A stretch of 64,000 nucleotides of DNA, taken from positions 38,759 through 102,758 of the forward strand of contig NZ_JABERD010000010.1 in assembly GCF_013044505.1 (NCBI RefSeq). Direction: 5' to 3'. Shown piece after piece: positions 16,301 to 25,607 of the stretch. Made by a program: the position numbers and the translations under genes. The stretch comes from Streptomyces sp. S3(2020) (GTDB lineage: Bacteria > Actinomycetota > Actinomycetes > Streptomycetales > Streptomycetaceae). Each line of letters begins with the position of its first letter. Within the stretch, counting starts at the first letter, position 1. A model generated the notes under the pieces. The model did no database searches. It saw nothing but the letters and a program-made list of their open reading frames with translations, and was not told the origin of the DNA.

Positions 16301-17779
16301 TCAGTTCCGGTTCAGGGTCCGGGTGATGCCGGCGAGTACCGCCGTCGTGAGGATCCAGCCCGCCGCGATCAGCGCGTACGACAGCCAGGCGGCCGTTCCG
16401 CCCTGCCAGTACCAGGACGTGCGCTGGCCGAGACCGCCGATGGGGATGAGCAGGTCGAGCGTGTAGACGAAGGGGGTGAACGGGGGCACCTGGCCGGGCT
16501 CGGTCGCCGTGGGGGTGTGGGTGGTGAAGACCGTGGTGCCGAGCAGGACGAGCGCCGCGAGCCACACGCCCGCACGCCACGGGCGGTAGCCGTAGCCGAC
16601 GGTGGCCTCCAGGAGGTGGCCCCACAGCCGGGCGGGCGGCGACAGGGTCCTTCTGCGGTCGCGCTGTTTGACCAGCAGGACACGTCGGGCATCGTCGTCG
16701 TGGCCGATCTGCCGGTACCAGGCCGCCAGCTGCTCGTACGGCTGGGCGGCGTACCCCGGATGCCGTCGCACCCACGCCACGCGGCGCTCGACGGACGACC
16801 CCTGGAGCTCGCTGATCTCGTGCAGCGAGCCGTAGGTGAAGCCCTGAAGCCGCACGGTCTTCGGCCAGACGCCCGCCCGGTCGTGGAAGGCGACGGCCCG
16901 GGCGTCCTCCAGGTCCACCACCCCGGACGGCGGCCCGGCCGGGGTGAAGACGACGACCCCCGCCTGCATCCGGGCGCAGTCGAGCGCCGTGCCGTCGGCC
17001 CGCAGCTCGGCCGCGTCGAAGGTCACCTGGTCGGTGATCTGCGTGCCCCGCAGACTGACCGTCCCCTCGGCCGTGAACCCCTCGGACAGAGCCATGCTGC
17101 TCACCACCGCATGGTCGGCGAGAAGTGCCACACCCCCGGGGTTGAGCAGCCGCGTCCGCTCCATGTGCAGGCCACCGAGAAGCTGGGCGCCCACGAGGCG
17201 TACGCCGCCGTGGACGGTGGCGGAACGGCAGAACAGCCCGCCTTCCATGACGACCCCGCCGGCGAACAGGGCCCAGCCGTCGGGCTGCGAGAGCACCGCG
17301 TGGCTGAGTGCCAGCTCACCGGTCAGACGCGCGTTCAACAGCTTCACGGAGCCGCTGACCACCGTGTGGCGCAGCGCGACCCTGCCCTCCACCCTGGCCA
17401 TGCTGAGGTCGATGCCCGGCAGCCTGCTGCCCTTGATCTCTATCGTCCGGGTGATGGCGCCGTACAGCCCGGCGCCCTGCTCGAACCAGCACCCCTCGAA
17501 CCGCATGACATGCCCGATCTCGGCCCCGCCGAGCTCCAGGACACCGCTGATCCGCGCGCCCGCGATCCGCAGCGCGGGCACCGCTCCCGGCCGGGCCGGA
17601 TTCGCGCCGAGGAGCAGAGCGGCCACCACACCGGCCCGCACGGTCCGCTCGTCGCCCCAGTCGCCCCCGCCGTCGGGATCGTCCTCCGCCTCACCCGTAC
17701 GGAAGTCCACCAAGCGGCCCGTGGGATACGCGTCCCACAACTGCCGCTCCGCCGACGTGAGTTCCTCGTACGCATACAC
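16301..17779 (-). CDS. Membrane protein with pentapeptide-like beta-helix repeats
   Basis: 492 residues. Residues about 65-300 form repeating short strands (for example RIAGARISGVLELGGAEIGHVMRFEG) typical of a right-handed quadrilateral beta-helix; a linker (VRRHPGYAAQPYEQLAAWYRQIGHDDDARRVL) resembles a short TPR; then about four hydrophobic segments end the protein (AGVWLAALVLLGTTVF, TPFVYTLDLLIPIGGL, AAWLSYALIAAGWILTTAV). Streptomyces databases often call this family membrane-associated oxidoreductase, but no cofactor motif is visible. GTG 17779 follows TACTCT by 6 bases, implying a leaderless mRNA. Confidence 0.78.
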   Translation of the reverse strand: MYAYEELTSAERQLWDAYPTGRLVDFRTGEAEDDPDGGGDWGDERTVRAGVVAALLLGANPARPGAVPALRIAGARISGVLELGGAEIGHVMRFEGCWFEQGAGLYGAITRTIEIKGSRLPGIDLSMARVEGRVALRHTVVSGSVKLLNARLTGELALSHAVLSQPDGWALFAGGVVMEGGLFCRSATVHGGVRLVGAQLLGGLHMERTRLLNPGGVALLADHAVVSSMALSEGFTAEGTVSLRGTQITDQVTFDAAELRADGTALDCARMQAGVVVFTPAGPPSGVVDLEDARAVAFHDRAGVWPKTVRLQGFTYGSLHEISELQGSSVERRVAWVRRHPGYAAQPYEQLAAWYRQIGHDDDARRVLLVKQRDRRRTLSPPARLWGHLLEATVGYGYRPWRAGVWLAALVLLGTTVFTTHTPTATEPGQVPPFTPFVYTLDLLIPIGGLGQRTSWYWQGGTAAWLSYALIAAGWILTTAVLAGITRTLNRN

Positions 17780-17785
17780 GCGGGA

Positions 17786-17791
17786 AGAGTA
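17786..17791 (-). promoter_or_regulatory. -10 box TACTCT, likely leaderless start
   Basis: TACTCT on the minus strand ends 6 bases before GTG 17779. Confidence 0.45.
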
Positions 17792-17830
17792 ACGGGCAGA
17801 AGCCGTCGGTGATCGTGGGCCCGCCTCCTG

Positions 17831-18574
17831 TCAGGTGAGGTTGAGTCCGCCGTCGAGGACGATGACCTCGCCGGTGAGATAGGTGCTGGCGATGACCGAG
17901 GCCACCAGGCCGGCGACGTCGGAGGGCTGGGCGGGGCGGCCCATGGGCGCGCGGTCGCGCCACACCTCGTGGGCGTGCGTCCAGTCCTTGGTCATGGGGG
18001 TGTCGACCAGGCCCGGCGCGATCGCGTTGACGCGCACGTCGGGTGCGAGGGCGGCCGCGAGGAGCCGGGTGACGTGGTTGAGCGCGGCCTTGCTCGCCGC
18101 GTAGGGCACCGACGAGCCCTTGGGGCGCACCCCGGCATGGCTGGTGATGTTGACGACGCAGCCACCGGTGGGGGACCGGCGCAGCGCGGGGAGGGCGGCC
18201 GTGCAGAGCACCCAGGGGGCGATCAGGTTGACCTCCAGCAGCTGCCGCCAGTCCGCCGGTGTCGCGGCCGCGAGGTCGTGGTGGGGGATGGGCCGGCTGA
18301 TGCCCGCGTTGTTGACCAGGACGTCCAGCCGGCCGTGGTGGCCGAGTGTCTCCTCCACCAGGGCACGTGCCTCGTCCTCGACCGCCAGGTCGGCCCGCAG
18401 ATACGTGCCGTCGAGCTCCGCCGCCAGCGCCCTGCCCGCTTCCGCGCTGTGTCGCGAGTGCACGACGACCCGCATGCCGTCCGCCGCCAGCCTGCGGGCG
18501 ACGGTCTCCCCGATCCCCGAGGTGGAGCCGGTGACCAGGGCGACGGGGCGATCCGTTTGTTCGATGCTGCTCAT
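17831..18574 (-). CDS. Short-chain dehydrogenase/reductase
   Basis: 247 residues from ATG 18574. Classical SDR: cofactor motif TGSTSGIG (15-22), NNAG (88-91), and catalytic Ser145, Tyr158 and Lys162 (YAASK). The region after the cofactor loop (VVHSRHS) with a basic residue suggests NADP(H). The end VIVLDGGLNLT is typical. A GTG at 18592 would add six residues. It lies upstream of, and in the same direction as, the beta-helix membrane protein gene with 51 bases between, but that gene has its own -10 box, so an operon is uncertain. The substrate is unknown. Confidence 0.9.
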   Translation of the reverse strand: MSSIEQTDRPVALVTGSTSGIGETVARRLAADGMRVVVHSRHSAEAGRALAAELDGTYLRADLAVEDEARALVEETLGHHGRLDVLVNNAGISRPIPHHDLAAATPADWRQLLEVNLIAPWVLCTAALPALRRSPTGGCVVNITSHAGVRPKGSSVPYAASKAALNHVTRLLAAALAPDVRVNAIAPGLVDTPMTKDWTHAHEVWRDRAPMGRPAQPSDVAGLVASVIASTYLTGEVIVLDGGLNLT

Positions 18575-18668
18575 GCTTGCGGATCTTGCCACGGCCCTGT
18601 CGCCTCGGAGGTGGGTCCCTGGGCTGCATCCGATCAGTTTCGGAGAAGCAGCCGCGCCGGATGGTTCC

Positions 18669-18674
18669 TAACCT
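18669..18674 (+). promoter_or_regulatory. -10 box TAACCT
   Basis: TAACCT ends 6 bases before ATG 18681, the first in-frame start of the DUF1801 gene. The transcript would begin at about 18681, allowing either a leaderless start there or use of the GAGAGGAA site before ATG 18714. Confidence 0.5.
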
Positions 18675-18713
18675 GGTGTCATGCCACCAGGGCCCGGTCG
18701 AGAGGAATCCGCC

Positions 18714-19205
18714 ATGAAGAGCTCGCAGACGTCGGACAACAGCGGCGGCACGGCAGGCGAGAAGACGGCAGGCGAGAAGTACGACGGCTTCACGGACGAG
18801 GAGCGGGGCGCGATGAAGGAGCGCGCCCAGGAGCTGAAGGCGTCCGCGCGGCGGGGCCGTGGGACGGCCAAGGCGGACCCGGAGGCCGACGTACTGGCGA
18901 AGATCGCCGAGATGCCGGAGGCGGACCGTGTCCTGGCCGAGCGGCTGCACGCGATCGTCGGGGAGAGCGCGCCGGAACTCGCGCCCAAGCTCTGGTACGG
19001 CATGCCGGCGTATGCCAGGGGCGGCAAGGTCGTCTGCTTCTTCCAGGGCGCGCAGAAGTTCAAGACGCGGTACGCCACGCTCGGCTTCAGCGATCTGGCG
19101 AACCTCGACGACGGCCCCCTGTTCCCGACCGCCTACGCGCTGACGGACCTGACCGGCGACACCGGGGAGCGGATCGCCGCACTGATCAAGAAGGCCGTGA
19201 GCTGA
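18714..19205 (+). CDS. DUF1801 (YdhG-like) protein
   Basis: 163 residues from ATG 18714 (GAGAGGAA 6 bases upstream); ATG 18681 would add 11 residues. A Lys/Glu-rich disordered lead of about 65 residues precedes the DUF1801 domain: LHAIVGESAPELAPKLWYGMPAYARGG, then FFQGAQKFKTRYATLGF. Bacillus YdhG/FraE-type members are described as iron chaperones and others are of unknown role. The charged lead (KERAQELKASARRGRG) could bind nucleic acid. It stands alone between the SDR and HAD genes. Confidence 0.85.
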   Translation: MKSSQTSDNSGGTAGEKTAGEKYDGFTDEERGAMKERAQELKASARRGRGTAKADPEADVLAKIAEMPEADRVLAERLHAIVGESAPELAPKLWYGMPAYARGGKVVCFFQGAQKFKTRYATLGFSDLANLDDGPLFPTAYALTDLTGDTGERIAALIKKAVS

Positions 19206-19314
19206 GGCGCTGACGCGGTCGGAGCCGGCCGGCAGCGGGAATCAGGGTGGCCGCTCGTCACGTTGCCCCCACAGCCGCTCTCCCGCCCCAGCTTCGTCCA
19301 GGAGGCCCTCCCCC

Positions 19315-20001
19315 ATGCCAGAGCCGGAGATCGACGCCGTCGTGTTCGACGTGCTCGGCACTCTCGTCGACGAACCCGCCGGTCTGCGCGCCGGTATCCG
19401 TGAACTCGCCCCGAACCTCGACGACTCCGGGACCGAGGAGCTCCTGGCGCTGTGGCAGCGGCACATCGAGACCGAGCAGCGTCGCATCCTCGACGGCGCC
19501 CGGCCCTACGCCCCCACCGACGTACTGGACCTGGAGGCCGCCCGCCTGGTCGCCGACGCCGCCGGAGTCGACGACCCCACGGCGGTGACGGCACTGTCCC
19601 TGTCGGGGCGCCGGCTCCCGCCGTGGCCCGACACCGTCGCGGGGCTCGCCCGGCTCGCCGAACGCTTCCCGCTGATCGGACTCTCCAACGCGAGCCGGAC
19701 GGCGCTCCTGGGCATCAACGCGCACGCCGGACTGCGCTGGCATCAGGCACTGTCCGCCGAGGACGCCCGGACCTACAAGCCGGACCCGGCCGTCTACCGA
19801 CTCGCCGTCACCGTCTCGGGCCGGCCGCCGGAGCGACTGCTGATGGTCGCCGCCCACGCCTGGGACCTGCGCGGAGCGCGGAGCCTCGGCCTGCGTACCG
19901 CCTATGTGGCCCGCCCGGTCGGCGACCCGCCCACTCCCGCGGACCGATTCGACCTGCACGCCACCGACTTGCTCGACCTCGCCGACCGGCTCCGGCCATG
20001 A
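19315..20001 (+). CDS. HAD-superfamily hydrolase, haloacid dehalogenase type II-like
   Basis: 228 residues. Motif I is VVFDVLGTLVDE with the nucleophile Asp; position +2 is Val, not Asp, as in L-2-haloacid dehalogenases and unlike HAD phosphatases. Motif II is LIGLSNAS, motif III the Lys in TYKPDPAVY, and motif IV AAHAWDLRGARSLG. The cap domain follows motif I (about 20-95). Physiological substrate unknown. ATG 19315 has GGAGG about 8 bases upstream. A strong terminator follows immediately. Confidence 0.87.
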   Translation: MPEPEIDAVVFDVLGTLVDEPAGLRAGIRELAPNLDDSGTEELLALWQRHIETEQRRILDGARPYAPTDVLDLEAARLVADAAGVDDPTAVTALSLSGRRLPPWPDTVAGLARLAERFPLIGLSNASRTALLGINAHAGLRWHQALSAEDARTYKPDPAVYRLAVTVSGRPPERLLMVAAHAWDLRGARSLGLRTAYVARPVGDPPTPADRFDLHATDLLDLADRLRP

Positions 20002-20005
20002 AAAG

Positions 20006-20043
20006 GGGAATGCCCGGGGGGTTCAGCACCCCCGGGCATTCCC
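20006..20043. terminator. Perfect 15-bp bidirectional terminator
   Basis: GGGAATGCCCGGGGG and its exact complement enclose an 8-base loop. It starts 5 bases after the stop of the HAD gene, with AAAA in front of the left arm, and so would give UUUU after the hairpin when read from the convergent GH43 gene. Confidence 0.85.
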
Positions 20044-20131
20044 GGTCGTGGGACTACAGCCCGTCACCCACCATGGCGGCGACGATCTGCACTTGACGGT
20101 CGGCCGCCGTACGGAACATCAGGCCGGGTGC

Positions 20132-23100
20132 TCACTTTCTACGGTCGCCGATGGTGACCAGTCCGGTGATCTTCGAGCCGGTGACGTTGTCGTAGACGAC
20201 ATCACCACCGGACTTCTTCCAGATCCTGACGTGGAAGCTGTCCGGGGTGTCCGTGGCGGTGACCCGGAAGCCGTATCCGCCGGCCCCGTTGACCGTTCCG
20301 GAGCCCTGGTAGACGGCCTGGGAGCCGGTGACCACGAGCCAGTCGGAGCCGGTGGAACGGAACTTGAGCTTGGCCGGGGCGAAGTCCAGGGACAGCTGCC
20401 CGAGGGGAACGGAGAACTGCTTCGCGTAGAAGGCGGTGAAGACGAAGCCGGCCTTTCCGGTCAGCGTCGGCTTGGCGGGGAAGGCCCCGGCCGGCGAGGT
20501 GAAGACGCCGGTGCCGAACGCGGGTCCGGCGGCGCGGTTGTAGACGATCAGCTCGGGGAGCGTCCTGCTGTCCGAGGCGCCCTCGTCGTCGGTGACGGTG
20601 ATCACCGGCTTGCGGATACCGGCCTTGCGGTAGGTGTGCTCCGCCCGGCAGCCGGACGCGGTGACCGTGCCGGCCGTCGGCTCGGTGCCGTCCTTCCAGT
20701 CGACCTTGCAGGTGTGGGTGTCACGGGTGCCCGGGTCGGTGAACTCGGCCGTGACAACCGCCCGCTTGCCCACCGACACCGGGGACTTCGGTCCCGTGGC
20801 GGAGGTGAGGGCCGGTGCCGCGTTGGCGACCTCGACGGTCGCCGTGTCGCTGCTGCGGCCGCCGGTCAGCGTCACCGTGAACGTGCCGTCGTCGGTGCAG
20901 GTGACCGTCGTGCTCGCGGCCCCGGCGTCGGCGAAGACGCAGGGCGCCCCCTCCTCGGCCGTCCACTTGGCGCTCCCCGCGCCGGAGAGCGTGCCGTCCA
21001 GCTTGATCGCCGTGCCCTCGGTGCCCTTGGTGTCGGGACCGGCGTGCACGATGGTGACCGGGTCGATGCCGGTCAGTGTCGGGACGACCTTCTTGATCAG
21101 ACCGTCCGCGTCGAACTCCATCTTGTCGATGGTGGTTTCGCGGTGCATGCCGTCACCGCCGGGGATGGCGAAGCGGTGGTAGACGATGTACCAGTCGTCG
21201 GTGTTCGGGACGTGGACCACCGAGTGGTGGCCGGGGCCCTTGATACCGAGCGAGAGGTCCTTCTCCAGGATCACGCCCCGCTTGGTCCAGGGACCGGTGG
21301 GCGAGGGGCCGGTGGCGTAGGCGACCTGGTAGTTCTCGTCACGTGTGTCGTTCTCCGACCACATGAAGTAGTAGGTGCCCTTGCGCTTGATGACGAAGGA
21401 GCCCTCGTTGTAGTTGCTCGGCGTGATGTTGGTGACCTTCGAGGCGTCGAAGGAGACCATGTCGTCGTTGAGCGGGACCACGTAGGCGCGGCCGTTGCCC
21501 CAGTAGAGGTAGGACGTGCCGTCGTCGTCGGTGAAGACCGCCGGGTCGATCATCTGGCCCGTGTAGTCACCGGCCTTCAGCAGCGGCTTGCCCAGGGCGT
21601 CCTTGAAGGGGCCGGTCGGCGAGTCCGACACCGCCACACCGATGTTCGCGTCGGCGCAGAAGTAGAAGTAGTACTTGCCGTCCCGTTCCTCCATCGCCGG
21701 CGCCCAGGCGCGGCTGTCGGCCCAGCTGACGTCGGGACCGAGGTCCAGGATGACGCCGTGGTCGGTCCAGTGGACCAGGTCCTTGGAGGAGTACGCCTTG
21801 AACTGCGTACCGCTCCAGCCCTCGAAGCCGTCGGTGGTCGGGTAGATGTAGAAGGTGTCGCCGAACCTGACGATGTTCGGGTCCGCGTTCAGGCCCGGCA
21901 GCAGCGGGCTCTTCATCTCCACGGCCGACACCGTCCAGGTGCGCTTCTTCCCGTCCGAGCCCGTGACCTCGTACGTCACCGGCTCGGTGAAGTCGCGCAG
22001 GGTGCCGGAGGCGGGGCTGATGCTCGCGCCGTGGGCGAGGGTGAACTCCGGTGCCAGGGCGGTGACATCACTGCCCGGGGTGAGCGGCAGGACGATCTTG
22101 CTGCTCTTGTCGGTGATGATCGCGTCGGTCTTCAGCGCCGGGTGGGTCGCCCCCGCGATCCCGGTGGTGTTGCCGCTGAGCTCCAGGACCTCGGCGGGCG
22201 TCAGGGCCCGGTTGTAGATCCGGAAGTCGTCGACCTCGCCGCCGAAGTACGGGTCCGGGGAGTACAGCGACTTGCCGATGTAGCCGGAGTAGTCCTTCGC
22301 CGAGTCGTACAGCTCGGACGGCTTGACGGTGACACCGTTGACCCGGGCCGCCTCGGCGCCGTCGATGTAGAGGATCGCCGTCTCGGTCGCGCCGTCCAGC
22401 GTGACGGTGATGTGCTTCCACTCGCCGGCGGTGAGCTGGGAGCCGCCGATCATCTGCTTCTCACCGGACCAGGTCGCCTTGGTGATCGCGGAGAAGAGCT
22501 TCCCGCCGCCGTTGGAGGGCGTGGCGAACAGGTACTTGTTGCTGTCCGGGCCGAGGCCGAACAGCCACTGGAAGTTGTCGCCGCCCTTCCACTTCACGTA
22601 CGTGGAGACGGTGACGCTGGTCGTGTCCTTGAGGACCCCGTTCGGGATCTTGACGTACGGCGAGCTGGAACTGCTGTTGCCGCCGGACATCTTGAACGAG
22701 CCGCCCTCGACACCGGTCCCGAAGTCCGGCGTACGGACGTAGGTGCCGTGGTAGCCGTGGCCGCTGGAGTCGCGGGCGATGCTGCCGCCGCTCTCGTCGA
22801 AGTCGTAGTGCAGGAGCAGGTCGGCCGGGACGTCCGGGCCTTCGGCGGAGACCGTGACCTCGGCGCTGACGTCGATCGCGGAGTCGCCCGCGAGGTCGCC
22901 CTTCACCGTGAAGGTACCGGCCTGCGCGTACTGCGACGCGTCCACGGCCTCCCAGGTGACGGCGACGGGCCGCTTCACGCCGTCCGCGGACTCGGCGATG
23001 ACGGTGGCGGGCAGGACCGGGGCCTGGCCGATGCGCGTCTCGACCTTGACGTCCTCGGCGCTCGTGATGATCTGGTCCGGCTGGTACGTCTTGAGGAGCC

Positions 23101-25342
23101 GGTCGTACTCGGCCTGGGTGACCGGGAGCACCGTGCCGTGCCGGGGCTTGGACGGCAGGTCGTAGTCGGTGGCGGGGGTCCAGACTCCGGAGGCCAGGTC
23201 CGTCGTCTCGAAGGGGATGTAGCCGCGTCCGCCGAACTCGTCGAGGAACGCGTACCACTTCTCCTCGGTGTTCGACTTGAACACCAACGGGCCCTCGGCC
23301 GCGCTCATCTCGCCCTTGCCGATGCCCTCGGCGACGGCGGTCCAGGAGAGGTTGCGGAGCGTGTCGCTCTTCTCCTCGAAGATGAACTTGCTGTTGGGCG
23401 TGGAGGAGGAGTTGTTCCGCTCGTCCTTGGAGAGGCGGAAGTACTCGCCGTCGTGCTGGATGACCGTGGAGTCGATGACCGAGTAGCCGCGGTCGACCCA
23501 GACCTTGGGCTCGCTGAAGGTGTAGAAGTCACGGGTCGTCGCGTACATCATGCGGTTGTACGTGTCGCCGGAGTGGTCGGCGGTGGTGTACAGCTTCGAC
23601 GCCCAGAAGACCACGTACTCGCCGAGCTTCTCGTCGTAGTACGCCTCGGGGGCCCAGGTGTTGCCGGCCGAGTCCGGGGAGACCTTTACCAGGCGCTGGT
23701 TGGTCCAGTTCACCAGGTCGGTGGACTCCCAGACCATGATGGACTTGCTGCCGGTGCGCTGGGAGGCGTCCCAGTCGCCGTTGCCGTAGATCCTGAGGTC
23801 GGTGGCGATCTGGTAGAACTTGTCGCCCTCGGGGGAGCGGATGATGAACGGGTCGCGCAGGCCCTTCTCGCCGAGCGTGGAGGTCAGGACGGGCTTGCCG
23901 TCGTTCAACTCCCGCCAGTTCAGCGGGTCGTTGCCCTTGCTGAGCGCGGCGTAGAGCTGCTCGCCGTCCGAGGTGCCCTCGCCGGTGAAGTAGCTGAACA
24001 TGTAGCCCTTGAGGGCTTCCTTCTCGGGCAGTTCCGGCACCTTCGCCGTGAAGGCGCGGGTCGCCTTCGCGTCGCCCTTGGTGACGGTGGCGGTCAGCTC
24101 GGCGGTCGTGGCGCCGTCGCCGTGCGCGGGACGGTGGACCACGCCCTCGGCGGAGACGACGTCCGTGTTCGCGGAGGACCAGGAGACCTCGGTGCCGAAG
24201 GTGCCGGTGGCCGGGAGTGTGAGGTTGCCGCGGGCGTCGTCGACGTTGTGCACGGTCAGCGCCTCGGCGGCCAGCTCGACGGCGGTCGCGTCGTCGACGG
24301 CGGGCAGGACCGTGACCTCGAAGGTCTTGGTGGCGCTCACCGAACCCTTCTTCAGGGTCGCCGTGAGCGTGGCGTGGCCGTCCGGCTCACCGGCGGCGGG
24401 GCGGGTCACCGCGCCGGAGTCGGAGACGACGCCGGTGTTGTCGCTCTCCCAGGTGATGGTGGAGCCGCCGGCCGTGCCCGTTTTGGGCAGGGTCAGATCG
24501 GCGGTCACCGCGCTGGTGTCGCCCAGGGTCAGGGCGGCCTGGTCGGCCGCGACACCCTCCTCGGCGATGGGGAGCGAGAGCTGCTCGACCTCGGAGCCGG
24601 CGAGTGCGCGGTCGTAGACCCGGAAGTCACGGATCTTGCCCTTGAAGAGCTTGTCGCTGGTGTAGACCGACTTGCCTATGTAGTTGGCGGTCGTGGTGCC
24701 CGAGCCGATCGACCCCGGGGTGATGCTGACCGAGGTGTTGCGGCCGACCTCCGTGCCGTCCTCGTACAGCACGGCGGTGTTGCCGGTCTGGGTGTAGGTG
24801 AGCTGCTTCCACACCGCGCGGGTCAGGTTGTGCGAGTCGCTGGGCCGGGTGTTCTGCTCGGTCGACCAGTTGCCGGAAGCGATGGCGGTGCGCAGCGAGT
24901 TGCCGGTGGCGAAGAGATAGCCGTTGCCGGCGCCGCTGGTGGTGTTGCCGAAGCCGTAGATGAAGTACGGGGTGGTCTGCGACTCGTCCATCAGCACGTC
25001 CATGGAGACGCTGATCGAGTCCATGCCCTTCATGACGTCGTTCGGCACCTTGATGTAGGTGTCCGAACCGTTGAAGGCGAGGCCCTGGCCGGTGCCCGTC
25101 CAGCCGGCGGTGCCGTTGACCGTGCCGTCCCGGCCGTTGCCGGAGGCGTCGGTGACGGTGGTGCCGGAGGAGGCGTCGAGCTTGTACCAGAGGGCCAGTC
25201 CGTCGGTGACATCCGCGGTGTCCGCCGCCTGCGCGGGGACGAGGGGTGCGGTGAGGCCCAGGAACAGCGAGGCGACGGTCAGGCCGGCGAATCGGCCCGC
25301 CCGGCGTCTCGCGCGGGTGCGCGGACGTGCGAAGTGCGTCAT
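20132..25342 (-). CDS. Giant secreted GH43 protein with two catalytic-like and two LamG modules
   Basis: 1736 residues from ATG 25342 (AGGGAAA upstream), opening with a Sec signal peptide (basic lead, LTVASLFLGLTAPLVPAQA). Order by rough residue: LamG/concanavalin-like 45-250; two atrophied Ig-like repeats 250-440; GH43-like five-blade module A 443-755 (GLRDPFI with the base Asp); Ig-like 760-835; LamG 842-1055; Ig-like linker; GH43 module B 1144-1410 (GLNADPNI, RAWAPAMEE); two PKD-like domains 1420-1600; C-terminal beta domain. Expected to cut arabinose or xylose linkages in plant polysaccharide outside the cell. The open frame runs on to 25636 but lacks a signal there. Confidence 0.9.
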   Translation of the reverse strand: MTHFARPRTRARRRAGRFAGLTVASLFLGLTAPLVPAQAADTADVTDGLALWYKLDASSGTTVTDASGNGRDGTVNGTAGWTGTGQGLAFNGSDTYIKVPNDVMKGMDSISVSMDVLMDESQTTPYFIYGFGNTTSGAGNGYLFATGNSLRTAIASGNWSTEQNTRPSDSHNLTRAVWKQLTYTQTGNTAVLYEDGTEVGRNTSVSITPGSIGSGTTTANYIGKSVYTSDKLFKGKIRDFRVYDRALAGSEVEQLSLPIAEEGVAADQAALTLGDTSAVTADLTLPKTGTAGGSTITWESDNTGVVSDSGAVTRPAAGEPDGHATLTATLKKGSVSATKTFEVTVLPAVDDATAVELAAEALTVHNVDDARGNLTLPATGTFGTEVSWSSANTDVVSAEGVVHRPAHGDGATTAELTATVTKGDAKATRAFTAKVPELPEKEALKGYMFSYFTGEGTSDGEQLYAALSKGNDPLNWRELNDGKPVLTSTLGEKGLRDPFIIRSPEGDKFYQIATDLRIYGNGDWDASQRTGSKSIMVWESTDLVNWTNQRLVKVSPDSAGNTWAPEAYYDEKLGEYVVFWASKLYTTADHSGDTYNRMMYATTRDFYTFSEPKVWVDRGYSVIDSTVIQHDGEYFRLSKDERNNSSSTPNSKFIFEEKSDTLRNLSWTAVAEGIGKGEMSAAEGPLVFKSNTEEKWYAFLDEFGGRGYIPFETTDLASGVWTPATDYDLPSKPRHGTVLPVTQAEYDRLLKTYQPDQIITSAEDVKVETRIGQAPVLPATVIAESADGVKRPVAVTWEAVDASQYAQAGTFTVKGDLAGDSAIDVSAEVTVSAEGPDVPADLLLHYDFDESGGSIARDSSGHGYHGTYVRTPDFGTGVEGGSFKMSGGNSSSSSPYVKIPNGVLKDTTSVTVSTYVKWKGGDNFQWLFGLGPDSNKYLFATPSNGGGKLFSAITKATWSGEKQMIGGSQLTAGEWKHITVTLDGATETAILYIDGAEAARVNGVTVKPSELYDSAKDYSGYIGKSLYSPDPYFGGEVDDFRIYNRALTPAEVLELSGNTTGIAGATHPALKTDAIITDKSSKIVLPLTPGSDVTALAPEFTLAHGASISPASGTLRDFTEPVTYEVTGSDGKKRTWTVSAVEMKSPLLPGLNADPNIVRFGDTFYIYPTTDGFEGWSGTQFKAYSSKDLVHWTDHGVILDLGPDVSWADSRAWAPAMEERDGKYYFYFCADANIGVAVSDSPTGPFKDALGKPLLKAGDYTGQMIDPAVFTDDDGTSYLYWGNGRAYVVPLNDDMVSFDASKVTNITPSNYNEGSFVIKRKGTYYFMWSENDTRDENYQVAYATGPSPTGPWTKRGVILEKDLSLGIKGPGHHSVVHVPNTDDWYIVYHRFAIPGGDGMHRETTIDKMEFDADGLIKKVVPTLTGIDPVTIVHAGPDTKGTEGTAIKLDGTLSGAGSAKWTAEEGAPCVFADAGAASTTVTCTDDGTFTVTLTGGRSSDTATVEVANAAPALTSATGPKSPVSVGKRAVVTAEFTDPGTRDTHTCKVDWKDGTEPTAGTVTASGCRAEHTYRKAGIRKPVITVTDDEGASDSRTLPELIVYNRAAGPAFGTGVFTSPAGAFPAKPTLTGKAGFVFTAFYAKQFSVPLGQLSLDFAPAKLKFRSTGSDWLVVTGSQAVYQGSGTVNGAGGYGFRVTATDTPDSFHVRIWKKSGGDVVYDNVTGSKITGLVTIGDRRK

Positions 25343-25470
25343 GTGGGGTTTCCCTGCTGAGGCATGGCTGACGGGGGAGGGAAAAGGCATGGCGGAGCGA
25401 GCCGTTGACGGGAGTGACCTCGGCCGTGGACACCCTGGCGTTTCGGCTGTGTGACGTCGTGTTGCGAGAG

Positions 25471-25530
25471 TGTCAAACGGGGTGTGGTGCAGCGTCAAGA
25501 GGTTTCGAACAATGTCCGACAGGTCGAACA
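25471..25530. promoter_or_regulatory. Upstream region of GH43 gene: phased repeats and -35-like box
   Basis: TTGACA lies on the minus strand at 25476-25471, though no good -10 sits 16-18 bases further on. Behind it are three near-identical heptamers, TCGAACA (25505), TCCGACA (25515) and TCGAACA (25524), spaced by 10 and 9 bases, so on one face of the helix. This is a plausible regulator site for the glycoside hydrolase gene about 160 bases away. The rest of the 265-base gap shows nothing else. Confidence 0.45.
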
Positions 25531-25607
25531 GTGCTGTCATGGGTCCATCGGCCGGAGTGCGGCGCCCTGTTGGGGAGGCGGCGTCGCACTCCGGACCTGC
25601 CGACTTC

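Noticed and set aside
19904..25360. An 1818-residue plus-strand open frame opposite the GH43 gene
   Set aside because: It is the mirror of a gene with strong third-position GC. Its translation is Val/Gly/Asp/Arg-rich low complexity with no domain, while the minus strand shows clear GH43, LamG and signal-peptide sequence.
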